NCBI RefSeq assembly: GCF_014805685.1
Contig: NC_060902.1
Coordinates: 5,075,286-5,139,285 of the forward strand
DNA from: Silurus meridionalis
Lineage: Eukaryota; Chordata; Actinopteri; Siluriformes; Siluridae
DNA length: 64,000 nt
Reading direction: 5' to 3'
Shown: one piece after another, positions 20,140 to 33,180 of the stretch
How positions within the stretch are numbered: the stretch's first letter is position 1
Layout: every line of letters begins with the position of its first letter
Translations under genes and position numbers: made by a program
The notes under the pieces: model-generated
Told to the model about the DNA's origin: nothing
The model's database searches: none
Seen by the model: the letters and a program-made list of their open reading frames with translations, nothing else

Positions 20140-23100
20140 TTGGTTAATCAGTGATGGACATAGCCTGAAATGGTAATGGATGTTAAAAAAATTAATTTTT
20201 TTCACATATTCTATATGTTGAATATGAAGATAGCTAGCACTAGATGATTTGAAAACTTGCATTTACAACCTGTCATTTATCAAACAGTAAAAGACTTCAA
20301 ACAAACATTAATACAGTTCAATAGTCAAAGAAACCACCCAGGAATGAGCACTTACTGTTTTGTCAACTGAGAACGGCTCATTTTCAATGAATTCATTAGA
20401 AGCTTTAGTCAGTTAATGAATATTCCAATGAGAAGAAAAGTACTGTTTAAACTATGTCATCTGCACTAAACCTAAATGTGGGTACATCTATAAGCCTTTA
20501 ACTAAGAAGATTTGCATATAAATGTGTATATGAAATAAATCACTTTCAGAATTAATCCAAATAGCACATTAATAATAAAAAAGATCAATTAGACATGAGC
20601 CTTAAGATCTGACTGTAAAATGACTATTAATTCTTTAACTATAATATAAGTATATTAAGTATTTCTATAGTCTTACACGTACGAAAACATAACAGTTAAA
20701 CACAAGATACACAAGAGCTGTACATTAGGTTAACCTGAAAGGTGGAAAATATCACTGATGGAAGATCACATGTAGAAAAAGACTATAGTGAGTCATGGCA
20801 TACCCCATGTTTTATTATTAGAGAACTTACAGTATGTGAGGGTGTTTGATTAGTTGGCATGATGGGTAATGGCCAGACGTGTCAAATGGAATTTATTTAT
20901 TTATACATTTTTATATACAATTAAAATGGTCACGATTAACAATATTTAAACTGTCATCAATAGTCAGGATTCAGAATATTACCAGGATATTTAACTGTAG
21001 TTTCTCTCATTGTATAGCAAACTATTACATTCAGTACAATATGGAGCTCAATTTCAATAAATCACATTTGACTGTAGTGTTTTTAAGTTTGACGGGTGCA
21101 TGAAATATTATTTAAAATGTATCCAGAATTGAAAAAAAGCTGTGCTCCTGATGATCTGGGACAGAATTTATCTTGGGAGCACAAACACTGTCCAAAATGC
21201 CTGCCTACATAATGCACAGGGAGACAATAATGATATTGCGTAAGATTTTCTGACTCAGAGGCTGACATAACATACAGAAAATAACTTGTAGAGATACAAA
21301 AAAAAAAAGAAAAAATGTTGAGGGGATCAAATAGACAAAACAGGAACACTAATTGAAAATGTGGCTGAATCGCAATGAATAATAGGCTTCAGCGATGAAA
21401 GGCGTATTGATATGTAAATTTCCAAAGCAATAGGAAATGTCTAACAAAGGTTCAAGTTGTAGGCGTCCTAATTGCAGCCATGCTTTTCAGCTAGAGAGAG
21501 AACACATTGGAACAGGGGCAAATAAATTATAATGCGTTTACGTTCTAAATAAAGCAACGGCTTTTTATTCAAGAGCCCCAGGGTGGTTTTCCCGGGTTGG
21601 ACAAACTGTTCATGTTTCCACCTGTTATTGACTTCATTGGTAAGCCTGCAGCGTTTGCTACCGATCTGAACAGACCTGCTATGCCAGATGACTAGGTCAG
21701 AGTGGCACAGCAGGCCACACTTATAAATTATAGGTCTGGCCCCTGGAAATAACCCCAGTATACCGATGTGTATGTAAAGGTTGAAAGCTACTCCTGCAAG
21801 GGAGTGTACTCTAGCTAGACAACATAAATGGTGTTCTGGAGTTTCAGTCACTAAACAGCTCTCTGTAGGGTTATTAAGTGCAAAATTTTTTTAAACTTTC
21901 ATGCAAACATTTTGTACAATTTGTACAGTTTGCCATACAAACCAATGGTAGACATGGATAAATAGTATTTTCAGGATCATCATCAACTCAACCTATTGAA
22001 AACGATGGCCATTGTCTGCAGTGTGTCAACCAAAACACTAGTTTCACAAATGTGGAAGAATATAGTTATTGTTCTCCTCAAAGTATGTTTTGCCCTATGA
22101 AATTCCATTAAAGGCAGTTTAAAAAAATGTGGTGATTAACAAATATCTCTCTTAGGATCCCTGACTCTCCTCAACTGGTATTTGCTGTGCAATAGGGAAG
22201 ACTCAACAAGCAGTTGATAATTGCCTATGGTCAAGGTGGGAATACAATGGTGTGAAAAAAGAAAGAAATCCAGAATGTTGTTAATCATCAGAACTTTACA
22301 TCATTATCCTATACCCTGGGTTAATGATCAGAAGATTGGGGGTTCAAGCACAGGGGTTTATGGAAGCTCATTAAGTTTCTACAGGATTAGTAAGGTATAA
22401 GTTACTGCTTTAGTTGTTAGAAATAAAGAATTGCCTTAGAAAAGTTCCAGCTAATTGTCCAGTTTCCAAATGCTGAAATACATTTGGTCAGTTGGCACAC
22501 AGCGGTTCTCAAGCCACTATTAACAACATAGGACAATCGTCAGACGTCAAAATGGGTCTGTTATTCTAGTACACAAGACAAATGCCAATTTTTATTCAAC
22601 CAGCCCAACACAGCATTGTTGCAACCACTTCCTGGAAAGCAAACTCTGGGGAAGACATATGACTCTTACCTTGCAAGTGCACTACCAAGATCAATACTCC
22701 TTTAATGACATCTACCCTTCTTTAGATAAAGAAAAAGACAGGCTGACCATAACCTTTATGCTGAACAGCCATTCTTTTTTTGTTAATCTAGTGCTAAAAC
22801 CCTCACATAACTACATTTTTAATTCCTAGGAGTAAAGCATCAATCAAAAGTATCAAAGCATCATGTTCATGCATTTACTGACTTCTTTTTACACCAGGAG
22901 TTAAGGAAACTAATGAAAAGTGCTCTATTGTGAGGAAGACAGTAAAGAGATTTCAAAGAACCTCTAAAAGTACAAAGAAGCAGACTAAACATACTTTATT
23001 AGTTAGAAAATACTCCAGAATTGATGGAGCCTATTCTACAGTCAACAGCACAAGACAAAAGGTTTCTTTTTTTGCTTTACTTTTGATATTCATAATAATG

Positions 23101-25540
23101 ATATATCCCAGAATTCACTGCATAACCACATTATACACTATATCTGAAGATCAGTACGCTTGGCAACAGGGCCGTGTTCTGCAGACATTTTGAGGGGCAG
23201 TGGCCCAAACCACAAAAGGAGCACTAAGTGGGTGGGTGCTTGTTAATACAAATTATCCAGTTGTTATAAACATCCTTTTAAAGGAGTAGACCGCACACAC
23301 TGGAATAATTTCAGACTTTATTGTAGATGTTTTGATAGAACATCACAATTACACCGCTGATAACAGAAACTATTAACTCTTTTAAGTTTTGATATTTACC
23401 TTTTCCTTTTACAGCAAAACCTTCTTTATTTGGTAATATGTCCTGAAATATCTTGAGAACCTTATCATTTAAGATTTGCCTCTACACATCATTTCTAAGA
23501 ACGTTGTTACCAGTTGTTAACACTTTTAGATGACAAAGAGCAAATCATTACCGACAGAAATACAAAAACAAATGGCCAATTTACTAATTCAGCAGATCGG
23601 GTTGTTGTCAAGGGCACCTCACCCGATGAGGCCACAGAGGCAATGTCTCTAGCCACCGGTTACTGCACGGCCATGCTTTGCAATACATCATACTGTAGTT
23701 AACATTACAGTGGCGATGTGATATCTTTCGTGACCAGTTCTGTGTAAATAAACACTTTCCAGTTGTAAGAGCGTGATCCAGACTTGCTTTCAATTGATAG
23801 TATGGATGAAGTTGAACATGGTGCACAGAAGCTGCCAGATGTTGCTCTACTCATTGTATTCTCCATCAATCAATAAGCAATATGGAGCTTCCATGCCACA
23901 TTGCACTTCAGAATCAACTATTTTAGGAGACCTCATCCACACAAGTGCATTTATAGTATTTAAATAATCCTTAAACAATGTAAAAAGGATACACAAATGT
24001 ATTAAATCGTATAGTGTTCTGCGATTAAAGATGTATAGATGCGCTGTTTTATGATTTTTTTGTCATTAACAGTGCAAAAATCAGCACTGAGAGATTGAAA
24101 TGCAGTCTGTAGCCCGTGTATGCCTGTACAAAAGTATAATCCTTGCTGCACAAATAAAGAGATGTCCCCAAATCTCCTCTATTTTGCTGAGCACTAAAGC
24201 ACTCTTCCTACGCATAAGATACTTTTATCTTGTAAGCTAAATACTTAAATTTAGATTTTAAAATATTAATTCTACCAGACATTATATGACAATTTATCCT
24301 ATTATACTTTTCTTATTACGATGCATGTAAGCAAGGCTGTTTTAAAGTACCTATTGCAAGCTCAAAACCTTCAGATATCATTGGTAAAATCAACCTGGCT
24401 TCCAAAATTTTTATTTTTTTTACCACCCACTGTCCTGGCTCATTCAAACATGTGTGGGCTGTGGAGAAAACTGGCTACGGCAGGTGAGTGTTAGAACTAG
24501 TGAAGGCGGCTATGATGCCGCTACGCTGGCGCAGTGAGTGGGTGGTAGGGAGCAAAAGGGAGTGAGTCAGCCCACGATGAGGACACAAAAGGAGGACTGA
24601 GAAAACAAGGAACATGGGACACTAGCATGCTAACAAGCTAATGCTTGAGCTGTGCTTCTCCAGGACCTACTTCATTGTAATTTTGTTGCTAGCTTGCAGC
24701 TGCTAGCATGTAGCTGTAAGCACAGTGAGTGGGTGATAGGTGTGAGTCAGCTTCCACTTAGGGAAGAGTTTGAGGAAAGATTTGAGAGGATGCATTGGCC
24801 CAATAGTATGCTAACAGTATGCTACATTCGCTTACAGTCACTTCAGATTTCCTGAAATAGATATATTTACGCTTCACTTAAAATTTTTTGTTTTTACGTT
24901 TGGACACCAAAAGTCTCCCCGTCCACGGCTGTGTATTAATGTGTAATGTGTATTACAATGATTACGTACAATAGATGATATACAAATATTTCTAGTTGAC
25001 TATATGCAAAAGTCTACTTCAGATATTATTTTTAGCTGCCAGGAAAAGTACACAAGTCATTTCCTTTACTGAAGGCTTCATTTATCAAAAATCATTAGTT
25101 TTAGCACTAAGGAATTCTCCCCTAGCCAAGCTTGAAAGGTGCTGTTAATGACAGGGTCAAAGGTCTAAATTAATCTCACTATTTGCTCAAATCAAATATT
25201 TTATTTCAATGCGAGTCTGAAAGGAAGAATATTAAAAACCTTGCATATATAACCGAAATTCAAGATATTTTAAATGTAAAAGGGATATTCTAGAGAAAAT
25301 GATGTAGAACGTCATATTAAAATGTTGTACCACTTAAAAAGCGACAATATTCTAACATCCATATATTGCGTATACATTTTCTTTTACATCAGTACATCAG
25401 CGACAATTCAAATATCTGAATACTGGATAAATTCAGCATGAATTATGTGGCCAATTGTTTCAGCTTAGTGCCTGGATTTGAACTTTATTTCTGTATCCCA
25501 AAGCCTATACCCGACCACAAATGCTTAATCCAAAGATACA
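20140..25540. other. long intron stretch, largely unique
   Basis: No exon is supported. 21350-21860 is a complex block whose 127-codon minus-strand open frame shows no family I recognise. 22310-22370 and 23160-23215 resemble crumbs of dispersed repeats. Two related segments containing GCAGTGAGTGGGTGGTAGGG (from 24530) and CACAGTGAGTGGGTGATAGG (from 24721), each followed within a few bases by GTGAGTCAGC, form a small local duplication about 190 bp apart. The rest is AT-rich intron. Confidence 0.45.
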
Positions 25541-25800
25541 AACCACCTGCTCACTTTAATAGGAACATCCTGCTCATTCCTGCAATCGAGGGTTGCTTTT
25601 AATTTGCTGTTTCATCATTCAGTATATTTCTGCCAGAACCCCTGAACTGCACATATTACACTCACCGGGTATGTTAACAGGAACATCAGATCTCCTGTTC
25701 ATTTTCCAATGACCCAACAATGTTGCTGCATCATCAATGCATACAATCACGCATATAGATGTCAAGCACTTCAGATAATGTTCTCATGATATAGTTGTGC
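25541..25800 (+). mobile_element. Tc1-like family B fragment, plus
   Basis: It has the left-end landmarks ACTTTAATAGGAACATCCTG, TGCTCATTCCTGCAAT and GATGTCAAGCACTTCAGATA in the usual order. Confidence 0.6.
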
Positions 25801-25924
25801 AATTATAGTGAGCCCATTGTAGTCTCATGTTCCTGTTCTAGGCAGTGTTTTAAAACAACCCTGTCAATATCACTGTAATCATATTTTTTTCTATTTTGAT
25901 TTTTAACATGAAAGGAAGCGCTAT

Positions 25925-25995
25925 ATGTGTACCTACAGGATTTTATGCATTGCATTGCTATGACATGATTGGCTAACTAGGTAATGACCAGGGGT
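25925..25995 (-). mobile_element. Tc1-like family B fragment, minus
   Basis: ATTTTATGCATTGCATTGCT and ACATGATTGGCTAAC match the same end in inverse orientation. Together with 25541-25800 this may be the remains of one element with long inverted ends. Confidence 0.5.
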
Positions 25996-26224
25996 TACAG
26001 TTTCAAAAAAACAACTATAACATTTTTATGGACTAGGTTATTATTTTTGGGCTACGGTATTTGTACTAACAGGGTGCTGGAACTCAGTGAACGGCAAATT
26101 AAGGAACAAATCAGTGAATCTAAACACCCGACAATATAAACAAGTAAATAACTGACAAGCAAGTCGAGAGCAACACCTGGAGGAAACTACAGTAGTAGAA
26201 GACAAAGATGGAAAAGGCTTATAT

Positions 26225-26405
26225 TTGTACAGTGAATTTATTTTCTTTGCACAGCCCAGCTGGATAGGAAGTTGGGGTCAGGGTGCAGGTCAGCCATGAT
26301 GCAACATCCCTGGAGCAAAATGGGTTGAGGGCCTTGCTCAAGTGTCCGACAGTGACAGCTTGGTGGTGATGGAGCTTGAACCCCCGACCTCCAAGCTGCC
26401 ACTGT
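26225..26405. repeat. dispersed teleost repeat
   Basis: It contains GGGTTGAGGGCCTTGCTCAA and AGCTTGAACCCCCGACCTCC, a widespread fish repeat resembling a retroposon end. A weaker relative is near 30775-30835. The family name is not known to me. Confidence 0.6.
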
Positions 26406-28091
26406 TAGGAAAGCAAAAAAAAAAACCTTTTGAGATACCAAGACTCTGAGAATCACTCTAGCAGTATGAACATTTGCAGAATAAGTTCAACACAACATAC
26501 GATGTGAGTTGGATGCTGTGAATGAGTTGATCTTATGTTTCTTGAACTTTATAATGGTCTCTGATTGGACCAGTCATTTTCTTTGTAAAAGGTTCAATAT
26601 TCATGTTCTACAATATGCTATAATGCCTTTCATGTTTGTTCTTGTTATAAACATTCAAAAGAGATAAAAAAACGTAGCATTTATATTTAAGCGGTAACGC
26701 TATAAATGGCTAAAACAATTACTTTTTGTTAATCAATCAATAAAAAAAATCAAGCTTCACGTATTGTTATTGTTTACTTAAATAAAATATAAAATGCTAG
26801 TTTTTCTAAATTCTCCCCACAGACTGATCAGATGTAGACGAGGCAGACGATTAGGCACATCAACGGAGCTTTATGCTGCCTGAATAATACTATGAACATA
26901 TTTGTATATAAGCTGTGGAAAGGTCACTGCATGGGGCATTGTAGACTAGTAAAAGGACAAATAATGATGATTTTAAGAGCATTAATGGCTATTCTGTACT
27001 GCAGAAACACTACAAAAAATCTACAACAAGCACACTAAAATGTACCCATACAGTATAAATCGCCTAGACTTGACAATATAAATACAAAGCGATGAATTAC
27101 TGTATGCTGTAAAAAAATCTGTATTGACTTGCATACCTGTATCGCTCAAACATGAGCATTATTTCATCATTAAATCCACCAAAAAGAACTTACATTTCCT
27201 AGGTGGCAGGCCATACTCTGATTCATCCCTGCATTTAAATATTAGTGTCTTTCTCTTCGGGTGCTTCCATACACATGACATTCATTCGAATTAGTATATT
27301 TATCCCCTTGATGCATTTATTTTGGGTAAAACATGAGCGAAATACGATTCAACTCAAATACCTATATAGAATAATCGGTGAGCAAGCTCTCTTACAAGTG
27401 CTTAGATGTGCCTCAGCTAATTATAACAGCCACTACAAAGCAATGACTTTCGCTTCTGACAGCTCCACAGAGATCTGGTTAAGTCGACAAGTGGCTCTCT
27501 CTGTCTAAATGCAGCCCTTCAAGGACAACTTTTATTTTCCAGCATTCGTTTCTTACATCCTCTCCACAAATATAGGCTTTACAGTGTCATAACTATGAAT
27601 GATGATCTCTACAGAGATATTGCGGAGCATAAGCGACAGCGGGGGGGGTATCCATTCTGCAGCGAGCAGCTTTCCTGCAGGTCAGCTTTGGCACCTCTGG
27701 ATTTCCGCAAACACAGCACACCATTGCATCTTGAAAAACACAGAATGCTTAAGTGTTTCTGCAAAGAAGTTTAACATCTGATCAAAATACAGCAGATCTA
27801 GAAACACGTTTGGCACTGTCCTAAACATTCAACCTTTTTGTTTAGAACGAAAGCGGGATAAATTACCCCCCTTACTGCAGAACATGTTATATTGTCACGA
27901 AGGAGACAACGAGATAACATCCATGTGTGTCACTGGCTCATACTGAGGTCATAACCCTGACATAACGGAAGGCCCTGAACAATCAGGAATACATATTTGG
28001 TAATGTTCTGTTAGAAAAAGAGCACCAGGCCTTTCAGTATCATCAACAAAGAATACAAACATTATAGGATTCATGGAAAGAAAGCACTTAC
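26406..28091. other. intron; candidate conserved block 27130-27790
   Basis: 27130-27790 is a long, complex, repeat-free block with ATTAG/TAATTA and CpG motifs. No exon is recognised; the open frames here (up to 87 codons) show no family. Confidence 0.45.
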
Positions 28092-28330
28092 CCTTACAGA
28101 AGCAAGCGTCTCTTCCCGTTCTTTCCCTCAGCTCCAGATAGCAAGATGTAAACATGAGTGTGACGTGTGAAGCAAATAATAGCCTGTCAAATAGCCTGAG
28201 CCCCCTTCTCTTTCTCTGTGCTGCCGCTTTCTTTTTCCTGGTCTCAGGCTCGCTTTCGAATGCTCGTGCTCTCTCGCACACAGCCACCCACGGAAAAACA
28301 AGGATGCAAAGGATTCCTAAGCGGAGCGAT
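28092..28330 (-). promoter_or_regulatory. CpG-containing segment with a splice-donor-like end (possible alternative first exon)
   Basis: On the minus strand, sense with dock3, this segment is richer in C+G and CpG than its surroundings and ends AAGG|GTAAGTGC, a near-consensus donor (exon side ends at 28092). An ATG at 28287 opens 65 codons to the donor, but that frame would be out of phase with the next dock3 exon at 12777, so any transcript would more likely use this as a non-coding leader. No TATA box is evident. This is inference only. Confidence 0.25.
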
Positions 28331-28917
28331 TAAGGTGCGTAGCATAAATTGATAACCACATACTTTTGTTTTATCCTAAACTCTTTGCAAACAATGCATA
28401 AGGTATGCTGCTGATTCCGGTCCTGTGCTCTCATTTCTCTCTCTTTCTCCCTCTCTCTGTATTGCTCTTTCTTTCTCCATCTGTTCACAGAACTCTTCTT
28501 TTTATCACTCCCTCCCCACGTTCTCTGTGCTATAGTTACCTAACTAACATTGTGTGAAACTGCTCAGCAGCCCACACACACATGCACCCTCCCGCACCGT
28601 CTTGCTAAAAGCACCAAGGATGCCATTGGTCCAAGTGGATACCAGGCACAAAGCGCCAGCTGTGCCATGTCTTGCTCGTCCTTCCAGTAATTAGGGAAAG
28701 GATTTTGCAGGTGTAAACACAGCAAGCATTAGCCCTTGCTGTCATGAGGCACAGGCATAGAATACCAAGGTAACACTGAAACTTAGGGTGTTACATTTTT
28801 AACATACTTCCCATAACATACATTAGTATTACTTGTGGTTAATAAACTAGAGACTGTATGAAAACTAGAATGCTTTATTATACTGGCCTTAAAAACCTCA
28901 AACAAACATCAATCATG
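28331..28917. other. intron; CT-rich then complex block 28560-28780
   Basis: 28430-28500 is CT-rich. 28560-28780 contains a CCAAT-type motif (ATTGGTCC) and is repeat-free. Confidence 0.4.
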
Positions 28918-28982
28918 TGCCATTTTATTAGGCATACTTGTCCAAACTAATGCATGAAGTTTCAGAATTTTAGACACGAGAC
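28918..28982 (+). mobile_element. Tc1-like family B, left part (split by a hAT-like element)
   Basis: CATTTTATTAGGCATACTTG is the family B start. It resumes after 29747. Confidence 0.5.
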
Positions 28983-29280
28983 CAGAGATACACACATCCT
29001 TCACTCAAGTAGAAGTACAGATACTCATGTTCATGTTTTTCTCATAATTAAAGTTCTGACTACACTTTTGTTACTCAAAGTAAAGTATAGAAGTATCTGC
29101 TCTGACATGTACTTAAGTAAAAAGTAGCCATTACTACTACCTGTTTTAGCATCACACTGGTAACTGAACTTCACATCATATTAATATATTAATACAAAAA
29201 CAAAACAATTAAAAAAAGTTATCTAATGAATGTATCCAGGCAGAACATCCACCATATAGAACACAAGTTAAGAAAAGATA

Positions 29281-29315
<35 letters not shown>

Positions 29316-29747
29316 GATGATCAGAAATGTCTCTGTTCTCAGTCATGTTTTCATTGTTGACTCCCTCTGTCTCATCCACAATAACCCCATACTACTTGTT
29401 GCCTGCTGCTTTGCTCATTGTTAGCTTTATAAGCTAGCCTACGTCAGTGGTGCATGATATCCAGGAAATAATACACCAGTGGTAGATGGAAAAAACCACG
29501 CAATGACAAGAAATCGGTTGATGGGCTGAAAAAGGTGTGCAATGAAGAAAAAATATTGATTATGACACCAAATACATTCAAACTAAAGTAACAAGTCTTT
29601 TTTTTTAAAGTAAGAAGTAAAAAGTACAGAGATTTGTGCAAAAAATGTAATGAGTGAAAGAAAAAAGTTAAAATAAAAGTATTGATACCAGAAACATTTA
29701 CTTAAGTACAGTAACAAAGTTGTTGTACTTCATTACGCCCACCTCTG
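28983..29747. mobile_element. hAT-like non-autonomous element
   Basis: The left end begins CAGAGATACA, followed by AGTAGAAGTACAGATACTCA. The right end, reverse-complemented, begins CAGAGGTGGGCGTAATGAAG. Flanks CACGAGAC (28975-28982) and AATGAGAC (29748-29755) agree at 6 of 8 positions, consistent with an old 8-bp hAT duplication. A (GAT)n array at 29280-29313 lies inside. There is no transposase. Confidence 0.75.
29280..29313. repeat. (GAT)n microsatellite
   Basis: About 11 ATG/GAT trinucleotide units within the hAT-like element. Confidence 0.95.
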
Positions 29748-29985
29748 AATGAGACAACATGGTCAGAAATGGTGTAAAAACCATGGTGATTGTGGCACTA
29801 ATGCTGGCACCAAAAGGGCTGCTTTCAACATTTCAGTACCTGTCCAGGAATTCCAGACATAACAGTCTGTGGAGTTTCTACAGAACAGCATGAAAAACAT
29901 CAAACAACAATGAAAAACAGTCCCACAAGTGGAAACACCATGTCAAGCAAAGTCAGAGGACAAAGGTCAGAATGGTTTGAGCATT
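29748..29985 (+). mobile_element. Tc1-like family B, continuation
   Basis: GTGATTGTGGCACTAATGCT, AACATTTCAGTACCTG and ACAACAATGAAAAACAGTCC follow the order of family B. Degenerate; no transposase frame. Confidence 0.5.
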
Positions 29986-30014
29986 GAATAACTAAAATAC
30001 TTGGCAAGCAGAAA

Positions 30015-30215
30015 ATAATACTATCTCAGGGAGTTTTTCCTTGCCACTGTCACCACTGGCTTGCTCATTTGGGATAAACTTATAAGAGATAAACTTATAG
30101 TCACTTAACTTCAAATTTGAGAATTTGTATCACTGTAAATCTGTTTTGGGACAAGTTACATTGTTAAAATGTACAAATACATCTGAATTTAACTCAACTG
30201 AAGGCACAGAAATTC
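30015..30215 (+). repeat. Family A dispersed repeat
   Basis: CTCAGGGAGTTTTTCCTTGC and ACTGGCTTGCTCATTTGGG are well kept; the end with TGTACAAATACATCTGAATT is diverged. Confidence 0.8.
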
Positions 30216-32996
30216 TTACTCAATAAAACGTGAAATTGGGCAGATCGTGAACATTCATAGCACTTGCAAAGAGGTAGTGTATAATAATTACATTTCATTT
30301 AAAGTTACATTGTGTGTTGGAGCTTCATGCATCTATTTCCAGAATAGTCTCTGGATCCACCACATCCTTGAAAATGTTGTAAATCAGCTTGATTACAGAG
30401 GTAATTTGCTACAACGATGCTAAAGCTGCTACAAAAAGTTTCATTGTAAATTTCACAGAGGCTACACTGTATAAAACAATATCATATAATGAGCCATAGT
30501 TCCATCAATGATATATTATTAGGGCAGCCTCCATTTTCACAGATTTTAGAAAGTTAGCATTTACTGAATGTTAAGATATATTTATACAATGGTTTAGGAA
30601 ACTAGAACAGCCAGATGAAACTCTAAACATCAATTGAAAAAACAACCTAAATGGACCATATATTGGGGATAAGTAAATGCTGTGCATTATGGGAAAAAAA
30701 ATGCTAAAGACACTGATTCAAAAACAAAAGCATCAAGAAAGGCCTAGCCCTATTTAACCCAAACCATACAGTTGAGTAGATTGAGGGTCTTGTTCAAGAG
30801 CTCTTTGGCAACCTTGGGTTTTGAACTTTTAGCACTTTTTTGTTCCCATTATTTATCCTACCGTAAGTGCTTTTTCCTGGACAGGGTCATAGTGGATCCA
30901 GAGCCTCTCCTGGGAATACCAAGGAAAAGGATAAGAAAGGGAAAGCACCCTGAATGGGATTCTAGTCAGTTCACAATATCATGGTGACATGTCATTGTCA
31001 TTTGCTGTAAGAGGTAAAGTGTATTTATGTAAGATACAACTAACCTAAACTGTTATCATGTAACTATGGTTACTGGTTCCCATTAGCCATGTTACCATTT
31101 TATCCATGGAAGCACAGACACACACTCCTCAGCCTCCAAAGAGACTGCAGTACTCAACACATTACAAGGGCCAGATCAATGGAAGTCAATAGATGTCAGT
31201 AGAGAGAAATGGGAGCATGACCCTTCATTAAGAGCATCAGCTGAAGATCAATAGCAAGAGACAATCATTGGTGTGGCTCAAAAATAATATGAAGGTTAGT
31301 GCTAACACTTTGGAAGATGAGGTCTTGTTGGTTGAACTACTGCACTCAGTGTGTTGATGATGTACTGTAAGTCTTACTGTGTATAGTTAAAAAAAAAGTC
31401 AAGCAAAAAAAGAACAAGACAGAGTTAAATGTGAAAGTCAAATGTGATAAATATATTTCAAACGATGTATTAGATAAGGGGTTACGGTCAAGGAAAGTTA
31501 TCAAGATTAAGAATTGATCAAGGGCTGAATTCATATAATAAATTTAATTATATATTTTTGTAGTATTAATAAAATCACATATATCACTTGTAGTACACAA
31601 TTCTGTGTTATGTCCATTTGTCACTTTCTATTGACATTAGCAAATCATACAGTGTAAGAAACCACATTTGTTTAAGATACTGTGTCATGGTAGTACCAGT
31701 ACTTCACTACCCATCAGCCCATGTCATGTCCCTAATTTCCTCTCACCTGTGTCTCATTATACTGTACCTCATTAGCATCACTACTTAATTTCTAACATCA
31801 GTTTTCAGTGTCTCACGGTGGAGCTTCTGTCATTGTTGTTGCGTGTCAAAGTATCTTAAAACAAGCTTTAATATAACTACATTAATATAACATATTTCTT
31901 ATATTAATGCTCAGTAAAAAAATTAAAACTTGTTTTAAATGTAAAGTTTAAAAAATACAATGAACAAATCTATTTAAGACAATCCTATGTAATATTCCAT
32001 TCTCCTCTTTGAATGGAGAGAATTTTCTATTGTTAAAGTCACACCCTGAGAGTACCCTTACTTTTCGCAAGAAGCGTGGTCTTACAACAGCTTAATTTTA
32101 ATACATTTAACACAATTAACAATTCACACAATACAATTAATATTTAATACATTTTATTTTTTTATTTACTATCAAGTGAAGAGCAAAAGCATGTGGTTCT
32201 GAAATGTAGTAGAATAAAAAAAGGAGATACTACACATTAAATTTAGTGAAATAAATGTTTCCCAGATTGAAAAAAATATAGAAAAAAAATATTGGAAAAA
32301 TGGGCTTAATTACATTAATGTATTAAAAATACTTTGTTACTGTCCACCATTTTTATGGTTTATGTTCATGGTTGTTTGCTTGCACTTGCTAGTATATACT
32401 ACTGCTAGATTTTTTGCTAACCCTGTAACTTCAAAGTAAAGCTAACAAATGGCAAACACGAAAACATGTTCTGGCTAATAACAGCTAACCCTAACCCAGA
32501 TGTGAATTTGATTCACAATACGATTCATCGTTATTCATTGTGTTTGGTTGCAGATGCATGAACCGAATGCATACACAGTGTTGTGATGTAACTAGCTGTA
32601 GTATTTCAGGCAAAAGTGCAAAAGGTGGTGATTCATCCAGCCTGCTCGCTCGGCCTCTCTGGAGCTGAAGCACAACCTGCTTTTAGCATATCACATCCAC
32701 ACCACTGGCAGCTATGCACATTGTATGCTCATAATGATGTGGGGAAAAATTAAATAAGCACACTCATTATAATTCTGTAACTACACAAAGAGTTCTCCTG
32801 GGGAAGGAAGTCTCATGTTCATCGCTTGAAAATAAAAGAGCAGTGATTGTGTATAAAAATACATGTGAAAGAACATATTGTGTATGAGTTTATTATTCGG
32901 CTCATTAAATGTAAACTCCTGTGTGCTTCAGTCTAATGTTAATAGCATGAGTATTCAACTAAAATGTCCAGTTACATAAAATCCCTTGCTTACAAA
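30216..32996. other. intron; retroposon crumbs at about 30775-30970
   Basis: About 30865-30930 reads, on the minus strand, as the GGATCCAC-GACCCTG segment of a common teleost repeat also seen at 60640-60905. The rest is AT-rich intron with no recognised feature. Confidence 0.45.
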
Positions 32997-33180
32997 TTCC
33001 TTCCTTCCTTCCTTCCTTCCCTCCCTCCCTCCCTCCTTTCTTCCTTCCTTCCGTCCTTCCTTCCCTCCCTCCCTCCTCCCTCCCTCCCTCCCTCCTTCCT
33101 TCCTTCATTCCATCCGTCCTTCCTTCCCTCCCTTCTCTCCCTTCCTTCCTTCCTTCCTTCCTTCCTTCCTTCTTTTCTTC
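32997..33180. repeat. polypyrimidine tract, (CCTT)n and relatives
   Basis: About 180 bp of CCTT, CCCT and CTTC units with only a handful of purines. The overlapping Pro-Ser-rich or Lys-Glu-Gly-Arg-rich open frames are artefacts. Confidence 0.97.

Noticed and set aside
31730..31830. Possible LTR fragment (CACCTGTGTCTCATTATACT)
   Set aside because: Too short, with no paired LTR, primer-binding site or coding remnant.
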